Below, piece after piece: positions 55,765 through 64,000 of a DNA stretch of 64,000 bases. The stretch spans positions 2,604,001 through 2,668,000 of the forward strand of contig OY725490.1 of NCBI GenBank assembly GCA_963281255.1. The letters are read 5' to 3'. A program made the translations under genes and the position numbers. Within the stretch, counting starts at the first letter, position 1; each line of letters opens with the position of its first letter. Under the pieces are notes generated by a model that saw only the letters and a list, made by a program, of their open reading frames with translations, did no database searches and was not told the origin of the DNA. Source of the DNA: Aphrocallistes beatrix (Eukaryota > Porifera > Hexactinellida > Sceptrulophora > Aphrocallistidae).

Positions 55765-56472
55765 ATGGCTGGTGAGGCACTGGACACTGCGGTCACACAT
55801 GCTATTTTCGATCTTGATGGGCTGCTCGTAGACACAGAGCCTATCTACACCGAGGTCACTCAGTCAATTATTGAGCGCTTCGGGAAAGTGTATACTTGGG
55901 AGCTGAAGTCAAAAGTGATCGGCAAGCCACCACTGGAGGCTACCAAGACATTGTTAGAAGGTCTGGGTATCCCAAAGGATCAAATGTCTCCTGAGGATTT
56001 CCTCGCCGAGTGTGAGGAAGGACTTCAGAAGTTGTTTCCAAGCTGCAAACTGTTACCCGGAGCAGAAGAACTAATCCAACACTTTCACAAACTCGGTATT
56101 CCTCTTGCACTCGCCACAAGTTCTGCCAAGCGGCATCTAGAAGCTAAAGTATCGGGATATCAAGATCTTTTCTCACTTTTTAAAGTGATGGTAAATGGAG
56201 AAGACCCAGAGATCAAACAGGGCAAACCAGCTCCGGATATCTTCCAAATAGCAGCAAAACGTCTGCCAATTCCTCCTACGTCACCAGATAAAGTAATCGT
56301 ATTTGAAGACTCGTTCAACGGGATCAAGGCAGCCAAGGCGGCTGGTATGAAGGCCGTATGGGTACCAGATAAAAATAACAAATTGGCGGAGAGTGAGGGG
56401 ACTATTGCAGACCAAGTAGCCACACAGCTAGACAAAGTAGCTCTCTCTAAATTTGGACTACAGGATATGTAA
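55765..56472 (+). CDS. PUDP: Pseudouridine-5'-phosphatase (HAD family)
   Basis: A 235-aa haloacid-dehalogenase-type phosphatase, close to human PUDP (HDHD1, about 228 aa). PUDP removes phosphate from pseudouridine 5'-monophosphate in RNA-nucleotide breakdown. All HAD motifs are seen: motif I FDLDGLLVDTE with nucleophile Asp16 and Asp18, motif II ATSS, the motif III Lys in KQGKPAPDIF, and motif IV VFEDSFNGIKAA. A helical cap lies between motifs I and II. It is probably cytosolic. Single exon; the ATG is the first in frame and fits the family start. It is a plain metabolic gene between two dsRBD genes. Confidence 0.95.
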   Translation: MAGEALDTAVTHAIFDLDGLLVDTEPIYTEVTQSIIERFGKVYTWELKSKVIGKPPLEATKTLLEGLGIPKDQMSPEDFLAECEEGLQKLFPSCKLLPGAEELIQHFHKLGIPLALATSSAKRHLEAKVSGYQDLFSLFKVMVNGEDPEIKQGKPAPDIFQIAAKRLPIPPTSPDKVIVFEDSFNGIKAAKAAGMKAVWVPDKNNKLAESEGTIADQVATQLDKVALSKFGLQDM

Positions 56473-57218
56473 GAATGAATTCGTGTAGATTAGTGATGTT
56501 TATAAAATACGTTTTTCACTGAAGTTTCTAATATACAAATATGAAAATGGTGCAAAATATAATTCCTCAATACGATGTGAAAATTCATGGGTTATAACCC
56601 ATATAGTAACTTGAATTATAACTGGAGTTATAACTGGAGTTATAACTCCAGTTATAACTCCAGTTATAACTCCAGTTATAACTCCAGTTATATCTCCAGT
56701 TATAACTCCAGTTATAACTCCAGTTATAACTCCAGTTATATCTCCAGTTATATCTCCAGTTATAACTCCAGTTATAACTGCAGTTATAACTCCAGTTATA
56801 ACTCCAGTTATAACTCCAGTTATAACTCCAGTTATATCTCCAGTTATAACTCCAGTTATAACTGCAGTTATAACTCCAGTTATAACTCCAGTTATAACTC
56901 CAGTTATAACTCCAGTTATAACTCCAGTTATAACTGCAGTTATAACTCCAGTTATAACTGCAGTTATAACTCCAGTTATAACTGCAGTTATAACTCCAGT
57001 TATAACTCCAGTTATAACTCCAGTTATAACTCCAGTTATAACTCCAGCTACTCCAGTTATAACTCCAGTTATAACTCCAGCTACTCCAGTTATAACTCCA
57101 GCTATAACTGCAGTTATAACTCCAGTTATAACTCCAGCTACTCCAGTTATAACTCCAGCTACTCCAGTTATAACTCCAGCTATAACTCCAGCTATAACTG
57201 CAGTTATAACTCCAGTTA

Positions 57219-57356
57219 CAGGCCCGGCGGAAGCAACTTTTTATTGGTCCGGCCAAAGCGGAAGTTGGTCCGGCCAAAAGCAAATTTGCATATGAAAATA
57301 AGCCATAATGGCATAAAATTGGTCCGGCCAAAGCCGGACCAGTTCCGCCGGCCCTG
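57219..57356. mobile_element. 138-bp inverted-repeat element in the minisatellite
   Basis: Ends CAGGCCCGGCGGAA and TTCCGCCGGCCCTG are complementary at 13 of 14 positions, with internal GGTCCGGCCAAAGC repeats in direct and inverted form. The ends fit hAT-type MITEs. The host repeat obscures the target duplication. Confidence 0.75.
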
Positions 57357-57376
57357 AGTTATAACTCCAGTTATAA

Positions 57377-57488
57377 CTAGTGTTTGGAATCCGGATAGCA
57401 AAGCTACTACAATTATCCGGTATCCGGATAATAAATTGTCGGATATCCGGATATCTGTGAATGGCGAATATGTACTTCCAAACACTAG
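57377..57488. mobile_element. 112-bp inverted-repeat element in the minisatellite
   Basis: Perfect 13-bp inverted ends CTAGTGTTTGGAA / TTCCAAACACTAG enclose several ATCCGGATA palindromic motifs. No coding capacity. The family is not certain; the size and ends fit a MITE. Confidence 0.75.
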
Positions 57489-57589
57489 AACTTATAACTC
57501 CAGTTATAACTTGAGTTATAACTCCTGTTCATTCTCCTATCTAATAAAACCCAAGCTACTACCTATACACGGATGTAGCACCAGATCCA

Positions 57590-57830
57590 GTTACTCTGCC
57601 CTAATGCTCAACCATCTCGGATGCTTATGGACTTTGAGAAGGGTGCCATTAACAGTTTCCTGCAGGTGTGGCCAGCTATACAAGTGAAATGCTGCTTCTT
57701 TCACCTCACACGGAATATCTGGCGCAAAGTACAAGCTGAAGAACTGCAAGCTGCTTACAACCAAAACGATGATCTAGTTCGTCGCATGCGCCTGTTGCCA
57801 GCACTCGTATTTGCTTCACCCTTTACACTA
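57590..57830 (+). pseudogene. MULE transposase fragment
   Basis: One frame reads through RMLMDFEKGAINSF, then VKCCFFHLTRNIWRKVQAE and AAYNQNDDLVRRMRLLPAL. This matches the core of Mutator-like (MULE) transposases: the DFE with its acidic residue, the Cys/His CxFHL motif and the following RKVQ...LAF segment. Only about 80 residues remain. Upstream sequence soon changes to unrelated repeats and downstream the frame runs into a different repeat. It is a dead fragment; an exon of a captured transposase cannot be excluded but has no support. Confidence 0.8.
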
Positions 57831-58415
57831 GCGGATCCAGAATTCTCAAAAGGGGGCCCAAAAAGGTGTTTGAAGCGAGCATAGCGAGCGATCTTATTGC
57901 CTGGCGGGCTTAGCCCCTCAGAAAAATTTTTACACGTGTAATTACATGTGTAATTACACGTTCGAGAAAATCGAGAATATGAGCCCGATGCTTTTCCCCC
58001 AAATGACAATTTTTTTCAAATACTTCAAAATATATCTCATTTATGTGATGGTATAGTCGTGCAAAAGCTATATTCATCTATTTGCCTATTCTAATCTAAT
58101 CTAATCTATCTTTTTTTCATGATTATATTCTTCATTCTCATTATAATACTTTCAATTCATTTATATTATAATGAAAACCATTGTGAATAGAGTTGCAAAC
58201 CCCAGATGACCAATTACAAACCTTTGTTGACCAATTACAAACCTTTGTTGATCAAATGCAAACCTTTTTGTTGATCAAATGCAAACCTACCGAATTCGAG
58301 TTCATATATACGTATACTCGTAGATATCGATTTATCAAGTCTAATGATGTTATCCCTATGCACTGCTAGCTCGATATTTTAGCTACAGTCTCGCACACAC
58401 ATTTATCTTCAGGTC

Positions 58416-59718
58416 ATGTCTGAACAGGAGACTCCAAACTCGAAATATGGAGACTTGAAAGGTTTCGCATTACAGACTCAAGATCTTGAAACTGGAGATG
58501 TATCACAGTCAGACAATCTCGAATCCGAAAACATCCAAAGTTCGCCAATACCGTCTCAACATTCCATAGCAACGGCTACTCCTACGAATCCGCCTTCCAG
58601 CTCAAGTGACAGCGACAAATTCAAACTAGACCTGATGTCTTTCTGTGCGAAGAAGCGAATGACTCCAGAGTTCAGGAAGCAATCCGCTATCACAGGATTC
58701 TATAAAGTTCTCGTCATGGTCGACATTCCAATCATCGGTTCCGATGAAATCAAGCATTTCGAGGAATTGGTGACGGGGCCGACGAAGAAGAGTGCAGAAA
58801 ACGGCGCCGCGCACGCTTTACTGGAAAAACTCCACACGTTCTATGCGGAATATTCCCCGCCGGATATTTCACGCGCCAAACAACAGTTGGTTGAGTTCAT
58901 TCAAAAAGAATCGAGATTTTGGAAGGCAGAATTCGAACCCGACTCTATCGAAGGTCCTTGCAACTTTCGACAGAAAGTAACAGTTTTTGATAAGGTGACC
59001 CAGCAGAGCTACGTGACAATCGGACAAGGAGTTGGGAAAAAGTGAGTTTTAACTTTTTAAGCTTCTTGAATTTTTAAGTGACAATTTACAGTTTCAGGAT
59101 TGACCTATGGGACACGGGCACTTCCTCAGTGGTCCGATAGGTTGATTAACTGATGCGCTTTTAGCTGATGGATTTTTCTAGGACATTTTGGTTAGCCAAT
59201 CCGCTTCCTGGTAATTTAGAATTAACTAAGTTAAAAAGGCGATAATGACGTCTTAAATCTTTTGAGTTGACTTATTTGTCTGTGATTCGAACTTGCTCTT
59301 CCTACTCGCACAATACTCTGGTGTGCCGAAAATTGACTTTTGTGACTGATGTTTTAGATTATTTTGTGATAATGTAATTAGGGATGCCGAGAAAGATGGC
59401 GCATTTCGAATGCTGAGAATGTTAGAGGGAGTTCAAACCGATCCTACTCCAAAAGTGAGCAAGGAAGATCTAGAGACGCTGGAGAAGAAGTTCGAGAGTC
59501 AATTTCCTGACAACCAATTGGAGTACCTCCCCTGGAAACCAGACGATGGTTGTGAAACAATTCTCCATCACATTAGGCTGATCGTGTCGAAGGAGCAACA
59601 GCCTGTGCTTACAGTCGCAATATGCACAGCAGCGGACGAAGAAACTGCCAAGCAATCGTGTGCAGATATTTTTTTCACTAACCAAAATATTATCAAGAAG
59701 AAACTAGCTGATTATTAG
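58416..59718 (+). CDS. dsRNA-binding protein 4 (2 exons)
   Basis: Exons 58416-59041 and 59382-59718 join at a phase-2 intron to 320 codons. It is built like dsRBP2, with a 65-residue Ser/Thr/Gln-rich N-terminal extension that is probably disordered. The first dsRBD covers about 70-145 (LDLMSFCAKKRMTPEF ... TKKSAENGAAHALLEKL), then a SPPDIS linker. The second dsRBD is split by the intron at GKK/DAEKDGAF. The C-terminal block is EKKFESQFPDNQL ... KPDDG ... ICTAADEETAKQSCADIF. An acceptor-like CTTCAG lies directly before the ATG region, so a 5' non-coding exon is possible. RNA binding is inferred from the domains. Confidence 0.85.
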
Positions 59719-60426
59719 TGACGGCTCCTATTTCTATATATCATATGGACTCCCAATGTTAATCTATAATTAAAACCCAATTGTTGTATGTGTGTGATTA
59801 AAACGCGATGAAATCGTGATTGAATTCGTTTTTTATCTCTTCTTAGGGGCTAATTTTCTCGAGTCTCCCGTTTTTACATGAAATTTCCCCATTATGTGTT
59901 AAAACCAGGATCAATATTGTAACAGATTTTTGTCCGTTTCAAGATTAAAATCTGTCTCGTCCATGACTGTGAAAAGAGTAAGAAAAAATTATATTACTTC
60001 AGTAATGCCCTTATGCATAGAATGCTATGCCTCATGTTTTATTAAATTTCGTATTTCCATTTAGAAGGATTTATCCGTAGACAGCTTCTCCACTTGACTG
60101 TCAATCTCCCAAGAATACATACATAAATGGATTTGGGGTATACAAATGTCTTACTTTACTTTTTATTTTACTTAAACCCTCCGTTTATTCGGGCGCCTAG
60201 AGTATGCTTAAACTAGGCACACTGAAGATGTTCAGCTAAGCAATTTATTTAGTTAGTATAATCATTGGATATAACACATTACGTATATGGAATAAGTAAC
60301 ATTTATACTTGTGGAATTAGAATAGGTATATTCACTGCAATCAATATTGCAATTGAAAGAGTATACCCATAGTATAAATATCTTGTGGATAAAATAATTC
60401 TTATCAAGTTAGGATTATCAAAAATA
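59719..60426. other. Intergenic region between dsRBP4 and CYBA
   Basis: AT-rich, with no gene and no clear repeat. It should contain the CYBA promoter. Confidence 0.5.
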
Positions 60427-61143
60427 ATGAGTACGAAACAATCAAGCGGAGCGAGGGAGAAAAAGGAGAAAAAGGGCTGTCTTCCTGACATCCTAGCACA
60501 TCAATGCGGAGACTGCACGTACTACTGTTGCCTCTGTCCCCCCAAATCCCGTATCAGTTTCGGAATTTGGGCTAACATGCAGGGATTCTGGGCTGCAATC
60601 GCTCTCTTATTCACCACAATCATTGCAGCTAGCTTCACTCAGACCAGCAATACTGTCTTGTACCAGGCTGGCCAGTACGTGAAGTATGTTAACTTCCCAA
60701 TCGCGATTTTTGTCATGTGTGTTGAGTACCCGCGTGGGAAGAAAAGGGGAGGGGGACGTGTTGAAGAGCGACCGTTTCAGAGTTACATCGCGCCTATTCA
60801 CTACTTCTTTCGTTTTCTAACGCGGAACTATTTCCTCCGCGGGATTCTCTACATTTTCCTCTCGGGCCCCTCTCAATTCTCTCTCAGCACTACCCTTTCC
60901 GGCTGGTGGCTGTTCATATCGGGCCTCTTCTACTTCATCGCCGCTCTCTACGACGAATGCTGGGAGCCCCCGACGCTCGCCTGGGGCCGCGGGTCGAAGA
61001 AGCCGAAAAAAGATAAACCGAAGACTGGAGGACAGGAAATGGACATGATGGAAGCTCCCACAGAGCCCCCTCCGAGGATGGATAAGAACAGCTCCTCTCC
61101 GGAGAAGGAAATAGAAGTCTACACTAACCCTGCGAGTAGCTAG
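60427..61143 (+). CDS. CYBA: Cytochrome b-245 light chain, p22phox
   Basis: A 238-aa membrane protein, partner of NADPH oxidases (NOX family) that make superoxide; it stabilises the catalytic subunit and docks the organiser. Similarity to p22phox begins at FGIWANMQGFW (about residue 45). It continues through membrane segments, the loop CVEYPRGKKRGGG, LTRNYFLRGILY, and a last segment ending CWEPP. In the tail, EPPPRMDK matches the proline-rich docking site PPPRPP of the vertebrate protein in part. An N-terminal extension of about 42 residues, absent from vertebrate p22phox, is Lys-rich and then Cys-rich (Cys 18, 27, 30, 34, 35, 37). The ATG chosen is in better position than the in-frame one at 60385. 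No intron. Confidence 0.93.
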   Translation: MSTKQSSGAREKKEKKGCLPDILAHQCGDCTYYCCLCPPKSRISFGIWANMQGFWAAIALLFTTIIAASFTQTSNTVLYQAGQYVKYVNFPIAIFVMCVEYPRGKKRGGGRVEERPFQSYIAPIHYFFRFLTRNYFLRGILYIFLSGPSQFSLSTTLSGWWLFISGLFYFIAALYDECWEPPTLAWGRGSKKPKKDKPKTGGQEMDMMEAPTEPPPRMDKNSSSPEKEIEVYTNPASS

Positions 61144-61510
61144 TTCATGTCTGGCGTGATGGGATTGTATTGTTTTAAGGGACTGGATTGTATATGTATT
61201 CTCTCAGTAAGATTAGTTCGTGATTTTGTTATATTGTATTTAAGAGTGCCCTTTTCCTGGTAATTCGCGGGACGGATACATAGGTAAAAACTCAGTTCAG
61301 AGAATAGAAATGTTACACAGATCTATGAGCTGAGTGTCACTGATCGGTTAGAGATATTTGTTAGCTCAGACCTTACTGAATGACTACCTAATACTCAGGA
61401 CTCTCAAACTTTGAGGTTGCAAATTCCTCCTTTTGTAGGAGGAAGGTTAGTTTACCTTAGCTCCCTTTTGAAACTCTGATTCTCAGTACTAGTTTAATTG
61501 CGATCAGCAT
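61144..61510. other. Short intergenic gap CYBA-MYG1
   Basis: 367 bases with no gene. CCTCCTTTTGTAGGAGG near 61430-61446 forms a small hairpin. It contains the CYBA 3' end and the MYG1 promoter, neither marked by a clear motif. Confidence 0.5.
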
Positions 61511-62554
61511 ATGCGAAGGATCATTCGCACAATGGCACAATGCTCTAACCATCCCTTACCGCAGCCAGTGAAGAGGATTGGCACTCATAACGGCACTTTC
61601 CACTGTGATGAAGCATTGGCCTGTTACATGCTGAAGATGCTGCCCGAATGTTCCAGCGCTAACATTGTCAGGTCACGGGACGTGTCCGTGCTCAATGAAT
61701 GCGACATCATAGTAGACGTAGGGTCTGTCTTCAACCCTGCTTCTCACAGGTACGACCATCACCAAAGAGATTTCAATGAGTCGATGCATTCCTTAAGCTC
61801 GGGTAGGTATCCATGGGTCACAAAACTGAGCAGTGCTGGATTGGTTTATTATCATTTTGGCCATCGAGTTGTGTCGATTATTTCCTCTCTACCAATGGAC
61901 GATCCGGATTTAGAAGTGGTCTATCAAAAGGGATACGAACAGTTCATGGAAGAGATTGATGCGCACGATAACGGAATTTCTAGAACTGAAGGCGAACCTC
62001 GGTTTTCCATCTCAACCACGATTTCAAACCGAGTTTCATACTTGGTCCCAGCATGGAATGCTGCTAACACAGATACAGATGAAATATTCCCACAAGCAAT
62101 GGAGTTGGTGGGAAACGAATTTAGTGCGCGGATAAAATCCTTTATTGGTATTTGGCTCCCAGCAAAGAAACTGGTTCACGAGGCATTCCTAAGAGCAGTG
62201 GACATAGATCCTAGGGGGGAGATAATGCTACTGACAACCGCTTGTCCTTGGAAGGACCATCTGATAGATTTAGAATCTGAGCATGGGATAGCTGGGAAAT
62301 TTAAATATGTTCTCTACCCAGACGGCAAAGTTTGGCGTATTCAGTGTGTGCCTATTTTTTTGCATGGATTCGAGAATAGGAAATCACTGCCGGAGCCTTG
62401 GAGAGGGCTGAGAGATGACAAACTGAGCGATTTGGCGGGCATAGAAGGGTCCACGTTTGTGCACGCTAGCGGGTTCACCGGGGGCAACCTCACCAAGGCG
62501 GGAGTTATTCTCATGGCGAAAAGAGCACTCGAGTTTGAAGAAGATTGTGATTGA
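61511..62554 (+). CDS. MYG1: MYG1 exonuclease
   Basis: A 347-aa member of the MYG1/UPF0160 family, a DHH-type 3'-5' RNA exonuclease reported to act in nucleus/nucleolus and mitochondria on RNA processing. Metal-binding motifs are visible: GTHNGTFHCDE (residues 24-34), the DHH of HRYDHHQRDF (82-84), and EIDAHDNGIS near 150. The C-terminal part WRIQCVPIF ... PEPWRGLRDDKL ... FVHASGFTGG is characteristic. The basic N-terminus MRRIIRTMAQ could target mitochondria; Met8 is an alternative start. Full length and single exon. A polyadenylation signal AATAAA lies at 62585, 31 bases after the stop. Confidence 0.96.
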   Translation: MRRIIRTMAQCSNHPLPQPVKRIGTHNGTFHCDEALACYMLKMLPECSSANIVRSRDVSVLNECDIIVDVGSVFNPASHRYDHHQRDFNESMHSLSSGRYPWVTKLSSAGLVYYHFGHRVVSIISSLPMDDPDLEVVYQKGYEQFMEEIDAHDNGISRTEGEPRFSISTTISNRVSYLVPAWNAANTDTDEIFPQAMELVGNEFSARIKSFIGIWLPAKKLVHEAFLRAVDIDPRGEIMLLTTACPWKDHLIDLESEHGIAGKFKYVLYPDGKVWRIQCVPIFLHGFENRKSLPEPWRGLRDDKLSDLAGIEGSTFVHASGFTGGNLTKAGVILMAKRALEFEEDCD

Positions 62555-63262
62555 TTTGTTCGATTGGAATGTTTAGCTTTTAACAATAAAATAATTTCCT
62601 TTAAATTGGGTATTTTGAGGATAGCACATGTGCTTCATAAAATTTTACGCTTACTACGCTGTTAATTCAATCAGCCGTTAATAATAGGAGGTGCTACTTA
62701 TCAACTTTGGGATTCCAACTATTATAAGTAAGATCATACAATGTATTATCTTCATTAATAAGACGATGCTTTCGCTACATACATAATCAACTTGGTTAGT
62801 CAAGTTCTGGTGCTTTAATCTACATGATCATTGGCGAGTTCCTTGTTAATGAAGTGATCTTTTCTTTACTTTTTAGTTTTGCCGACTATACTATGTATAG
62901 TAGTGAACTTCTGAAATGAATGCTTTTCTTTTTTTGAGGTTGATTATTCATGAAATAATGGTTACAAGACATGCTAATTGTTTAGTGGAATGTATCACTA
63001 CTTGGAAGGCATCAGAAAGCTTCATTGTATATATTTGAATATTAGTGCTGTGTTAGTTTCCTCTAAGATGCGTTTTTAGAGTGGACATACGGACTTTCCT
63101 GTCAGGCACTCGACCCATCGACTACCCAGTTTATACATATTTTTTGGAAATGGGATTCATCGCTAGTTACTTTTGCGGTTATTTCAACGACTGACATCTT
63201 AGATGGACAATTGCTAGACTGTTTCTTGTCCGATTTTACAATTTATTGTTAATTGATTCAAT

Positions 63263-63332
63263 CAGTGGCGTGGTTAAGGGGGGCCTGGGGGGGCCTAGGC
63301 CCCCCAATTTTTTTCACCTGGCCACGCCACTG
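63263..63332. mobile_element. 70-bp hAT-type MITE
   Basis: Ends CAGTGGCGTGG and CCACGCCACTG are perfect inverted repeats. GATTCAAT is duplicated at 63255-63262 and 63333-63340. The interior is a near-palindrome of GGGGGGCCTAGGCCCCCC type. It is very small but structurally complete. Confidence 0.95.
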
Positions 63333-63504
63333 GATTCAATGTCCTCAATAGTTATGGTTTTGCGCATCCCTGAACACGAAATTTATCCATGTTTGCATCA
63401 GGAATGCTACTGTCACACAGAAAATCACTTATTATAGGACATAAGAGTTATAACATAAAATGAACAGGCATAAGACAATATATTAACACACCGTTGCGTA
63501 GATT

Positions 63505-63532
63505 CCAAATTGTGTCGCGCGACACAATTTGG
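63505..63532. repeat. 28-bp perfect palindrome
   Basis: CCAAATTGTGTCGC is followed directly by its exact reverse complement. It lies about 200 bases before the PPP2R5 coding start. It may be a cruciform-prone sequence, a dimeric protein site, or a transposon relic. Confidence 0.85.
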
Positions 63533-63733
63533 TGGCGATGGTGAGCAAGTTGCGATGGAACCTATTGAACCACAAGGCTATTTGAGTAAGCGAACTAAAT
63601 CTCACGATTCTACGGATAATCTCAGAATCCCACACTAACCATCCATGGTTATGTAGTGTAAGAATCTCACCAATCTACGTAACAACACTAAGCATGCTCA
63701 AATATTTACAGTGTATTCTTAGGTGTAGCGCGG

Positions 63734-64000
63734 ATGGCAGAGCATACCTCCCATCACAAGTCTAAGCCTAAGAATCTCACCTCGTCCAACTTCATCAGCA
63801 AATCCAAAGCAGACCGCCTACACAACGGACAGCCCCAGAAACGAACAAGCCAGTCCGGCTCCTACATCCGCACGATCACTTCCCCTCAGCGAGAGCTGCC
63901 AGAACTCTCCTTACTGAAGAATACGCCCCCGGAACAGCACCCAGACCTGTTGAAGAAGAAACTCAGCCTCTGTTCTTCCCTCTTCGACTTTATGGACAGC
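63734..64000 (+). CDS. PPP2R5: PP2A regulatory subunit B56, N-terminal part (runs off end)
   Basis: 89 codons from an ATG to the window end, all open. The first 48 or so residues are basic and Ser-rich, as in the variable N-termini of B56 subunits. Then ELPELSLLKNTPPEQHPDLL and KKLSLCSSLFDFMDS match the start of the conserved B56 domain of PPP2R5, which selects substrates for protein phosphatase 2A. An acceptor-like TTCTTAG lies 12 bases before the ATG, so the exon is probably preceded by a non-coding one. The rest of the gene lies beyond the window. Confidence 0.9.
   Translation, partial: MAEHTSHHKSKPKNLTSSNFISKSKADRLHNGQPQKRTSQSGSYIRTITSPQRELPELSLLKNTPPEQHPDLLKKKLSLCSSLFDFMDS

Larger units (their letters stand above)
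56607..57530. repeat. 12-bp minisatellite AGTTATAACTCC, interrupted
   Basis: More than 50 units of a 12-bp repeat whose core AGTTATAACT is itself a palindrome. The spacer is CC for nearly all units but GG (or GC, or CTGC) in some; the leftmost units read CTGGAGTTATAA, so the array changes orientation near 56640. It is interrupted by inserts at 57219-57356 and 57377-57488 and resumes after each. Both strands are open for about 250 codons (repeating SYN and NWSY), which is a by-product of the period being a multiple of three. A 16-bp palindrome ATGGGTTATAACCCAT precedes it at 56587. Confidence 0.9.
56473..58415. other. Repeat-rich intergenic region between PUDP and dsRBP4
   Basis: Contains the AGTTATAACTCC minisatellite, two small inverted-repeat elements inserted in it, and a MULE transposase fragment. 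Also seen are a GGATCCAGAATTCTCAAAAG repeat end near 57835, a CTAAT microsatellite at 58090-58110, and four roughly 22-bp tandem units based on GACCAATTACAAACCTTTGTT (given in part) at 58206-58290. No intact gene. Confidence 0.7.
62555..63733. other. Intergenic region MYG1-PPP2R5
   Basis: AT-rich. It contains the MYG1 polyadenylation signal, a 70-bp hAT MITE (63263-63332) and a 28-bp perfect palindrome (63505-63532). A TATTCTTAG acceptor-like site at about 63714-63722 lies shortly before the PPP2R5 ATG. Confidence 0.6.

Noticed and set aside
56585-57357. Long open frames on both strands with SYN/NWSY repeats
   Set aside because: They are produced by a 12-bp repeat whose length is a multiple of three and which lacks stops. 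Both strands are open at once, and there is no start context or domain.
1-64000. tRNA or rRNA genes
   Set aside because: No cloverleaf-compatible sequence with A and B boxes, and no rRNA-like stretch, was recognised by eye; a dedicated scan was not possible.

Overview
This is animal nuclear DNA. The genes have introns with GT-AG (and one GC-AG) boundaries, the intergenic DNA is AT-rich and full of small DNA transposons, and several genes belong to animal-typical families: a SoxB-type HMG factor, coiled-coil/NHL proteins, an immunoglobulin-superfamily receptor, the NADPH-oxidase subunit p22phox and a PP2A B56 subunit. The SoxB-type box without vertebrate features suggests an invertebrate, possibly an early-branching one. 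Nested intronic genes are a recurring feature here; they have been reported as common in ctenophores, but I cannot assign a phylum from this window.

Layout. 1-19.8 kb: an intronless SoxB-like gene on the minus strand (2348-3412), then about 16 kb without a recognisable gene, holding a tandem duplication (7.5-8.0 kb) and a 208-bp inverted-repeat element (17.0-17.2 kb). 19.8-28.0 kb: two tandem four-exon genes for nearly identical 489-aa VWA-domain proteins, with intron 1 occupied by a large foldback element. 29.1-40.4 kb: a four-exon Ig-superfamily membrane protein whose first intron holds an antisense coiled-coil/NHL gene. The 3' part of this nested unit (NHL gene plus Ig exons 2-4) is duplicated at 37.5-40.4 kb, and a mariner element, a hAT MITE and a Helitron-like element lie in the second copy only. 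41.3-43.4 kb: an ARF-like GTPase (minus) and CHMP1 (plus). 45.7-59.7 kb: four genes for multi-dsRBD proteins in a row, with an antisense sugar-transporter-like gene nested in the first and a pseudouridine-5'-phosphatase gene (PUDP), a minisatellite and a MULE transposase fragment between the third and fourth. 60.4-64 kb: CYBA (p22phox), MYG1 and the first coding exon of PPP2R5, which runs off the end.

The most unusual content is the dsRNA-binding cluster. I could join the exons of all four genes into complete open frames of 354, 273, 411 and 320 codons. Every intron is phase 2, and the genes look like mosaics of a few shared dsRBD blocks. No catalytic domain is attached, so a role in dsRNA sensing, RNAi or RNA editing is possible but unproven. 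The two segmental duplications act as natural empty-site comparisons: they date several transposon insertions and show two inverted template-switch footprints.

All intron positions were inferred by eye from splice signals, frame continuity and comparison between paralogues. Transcript data would be decisive.
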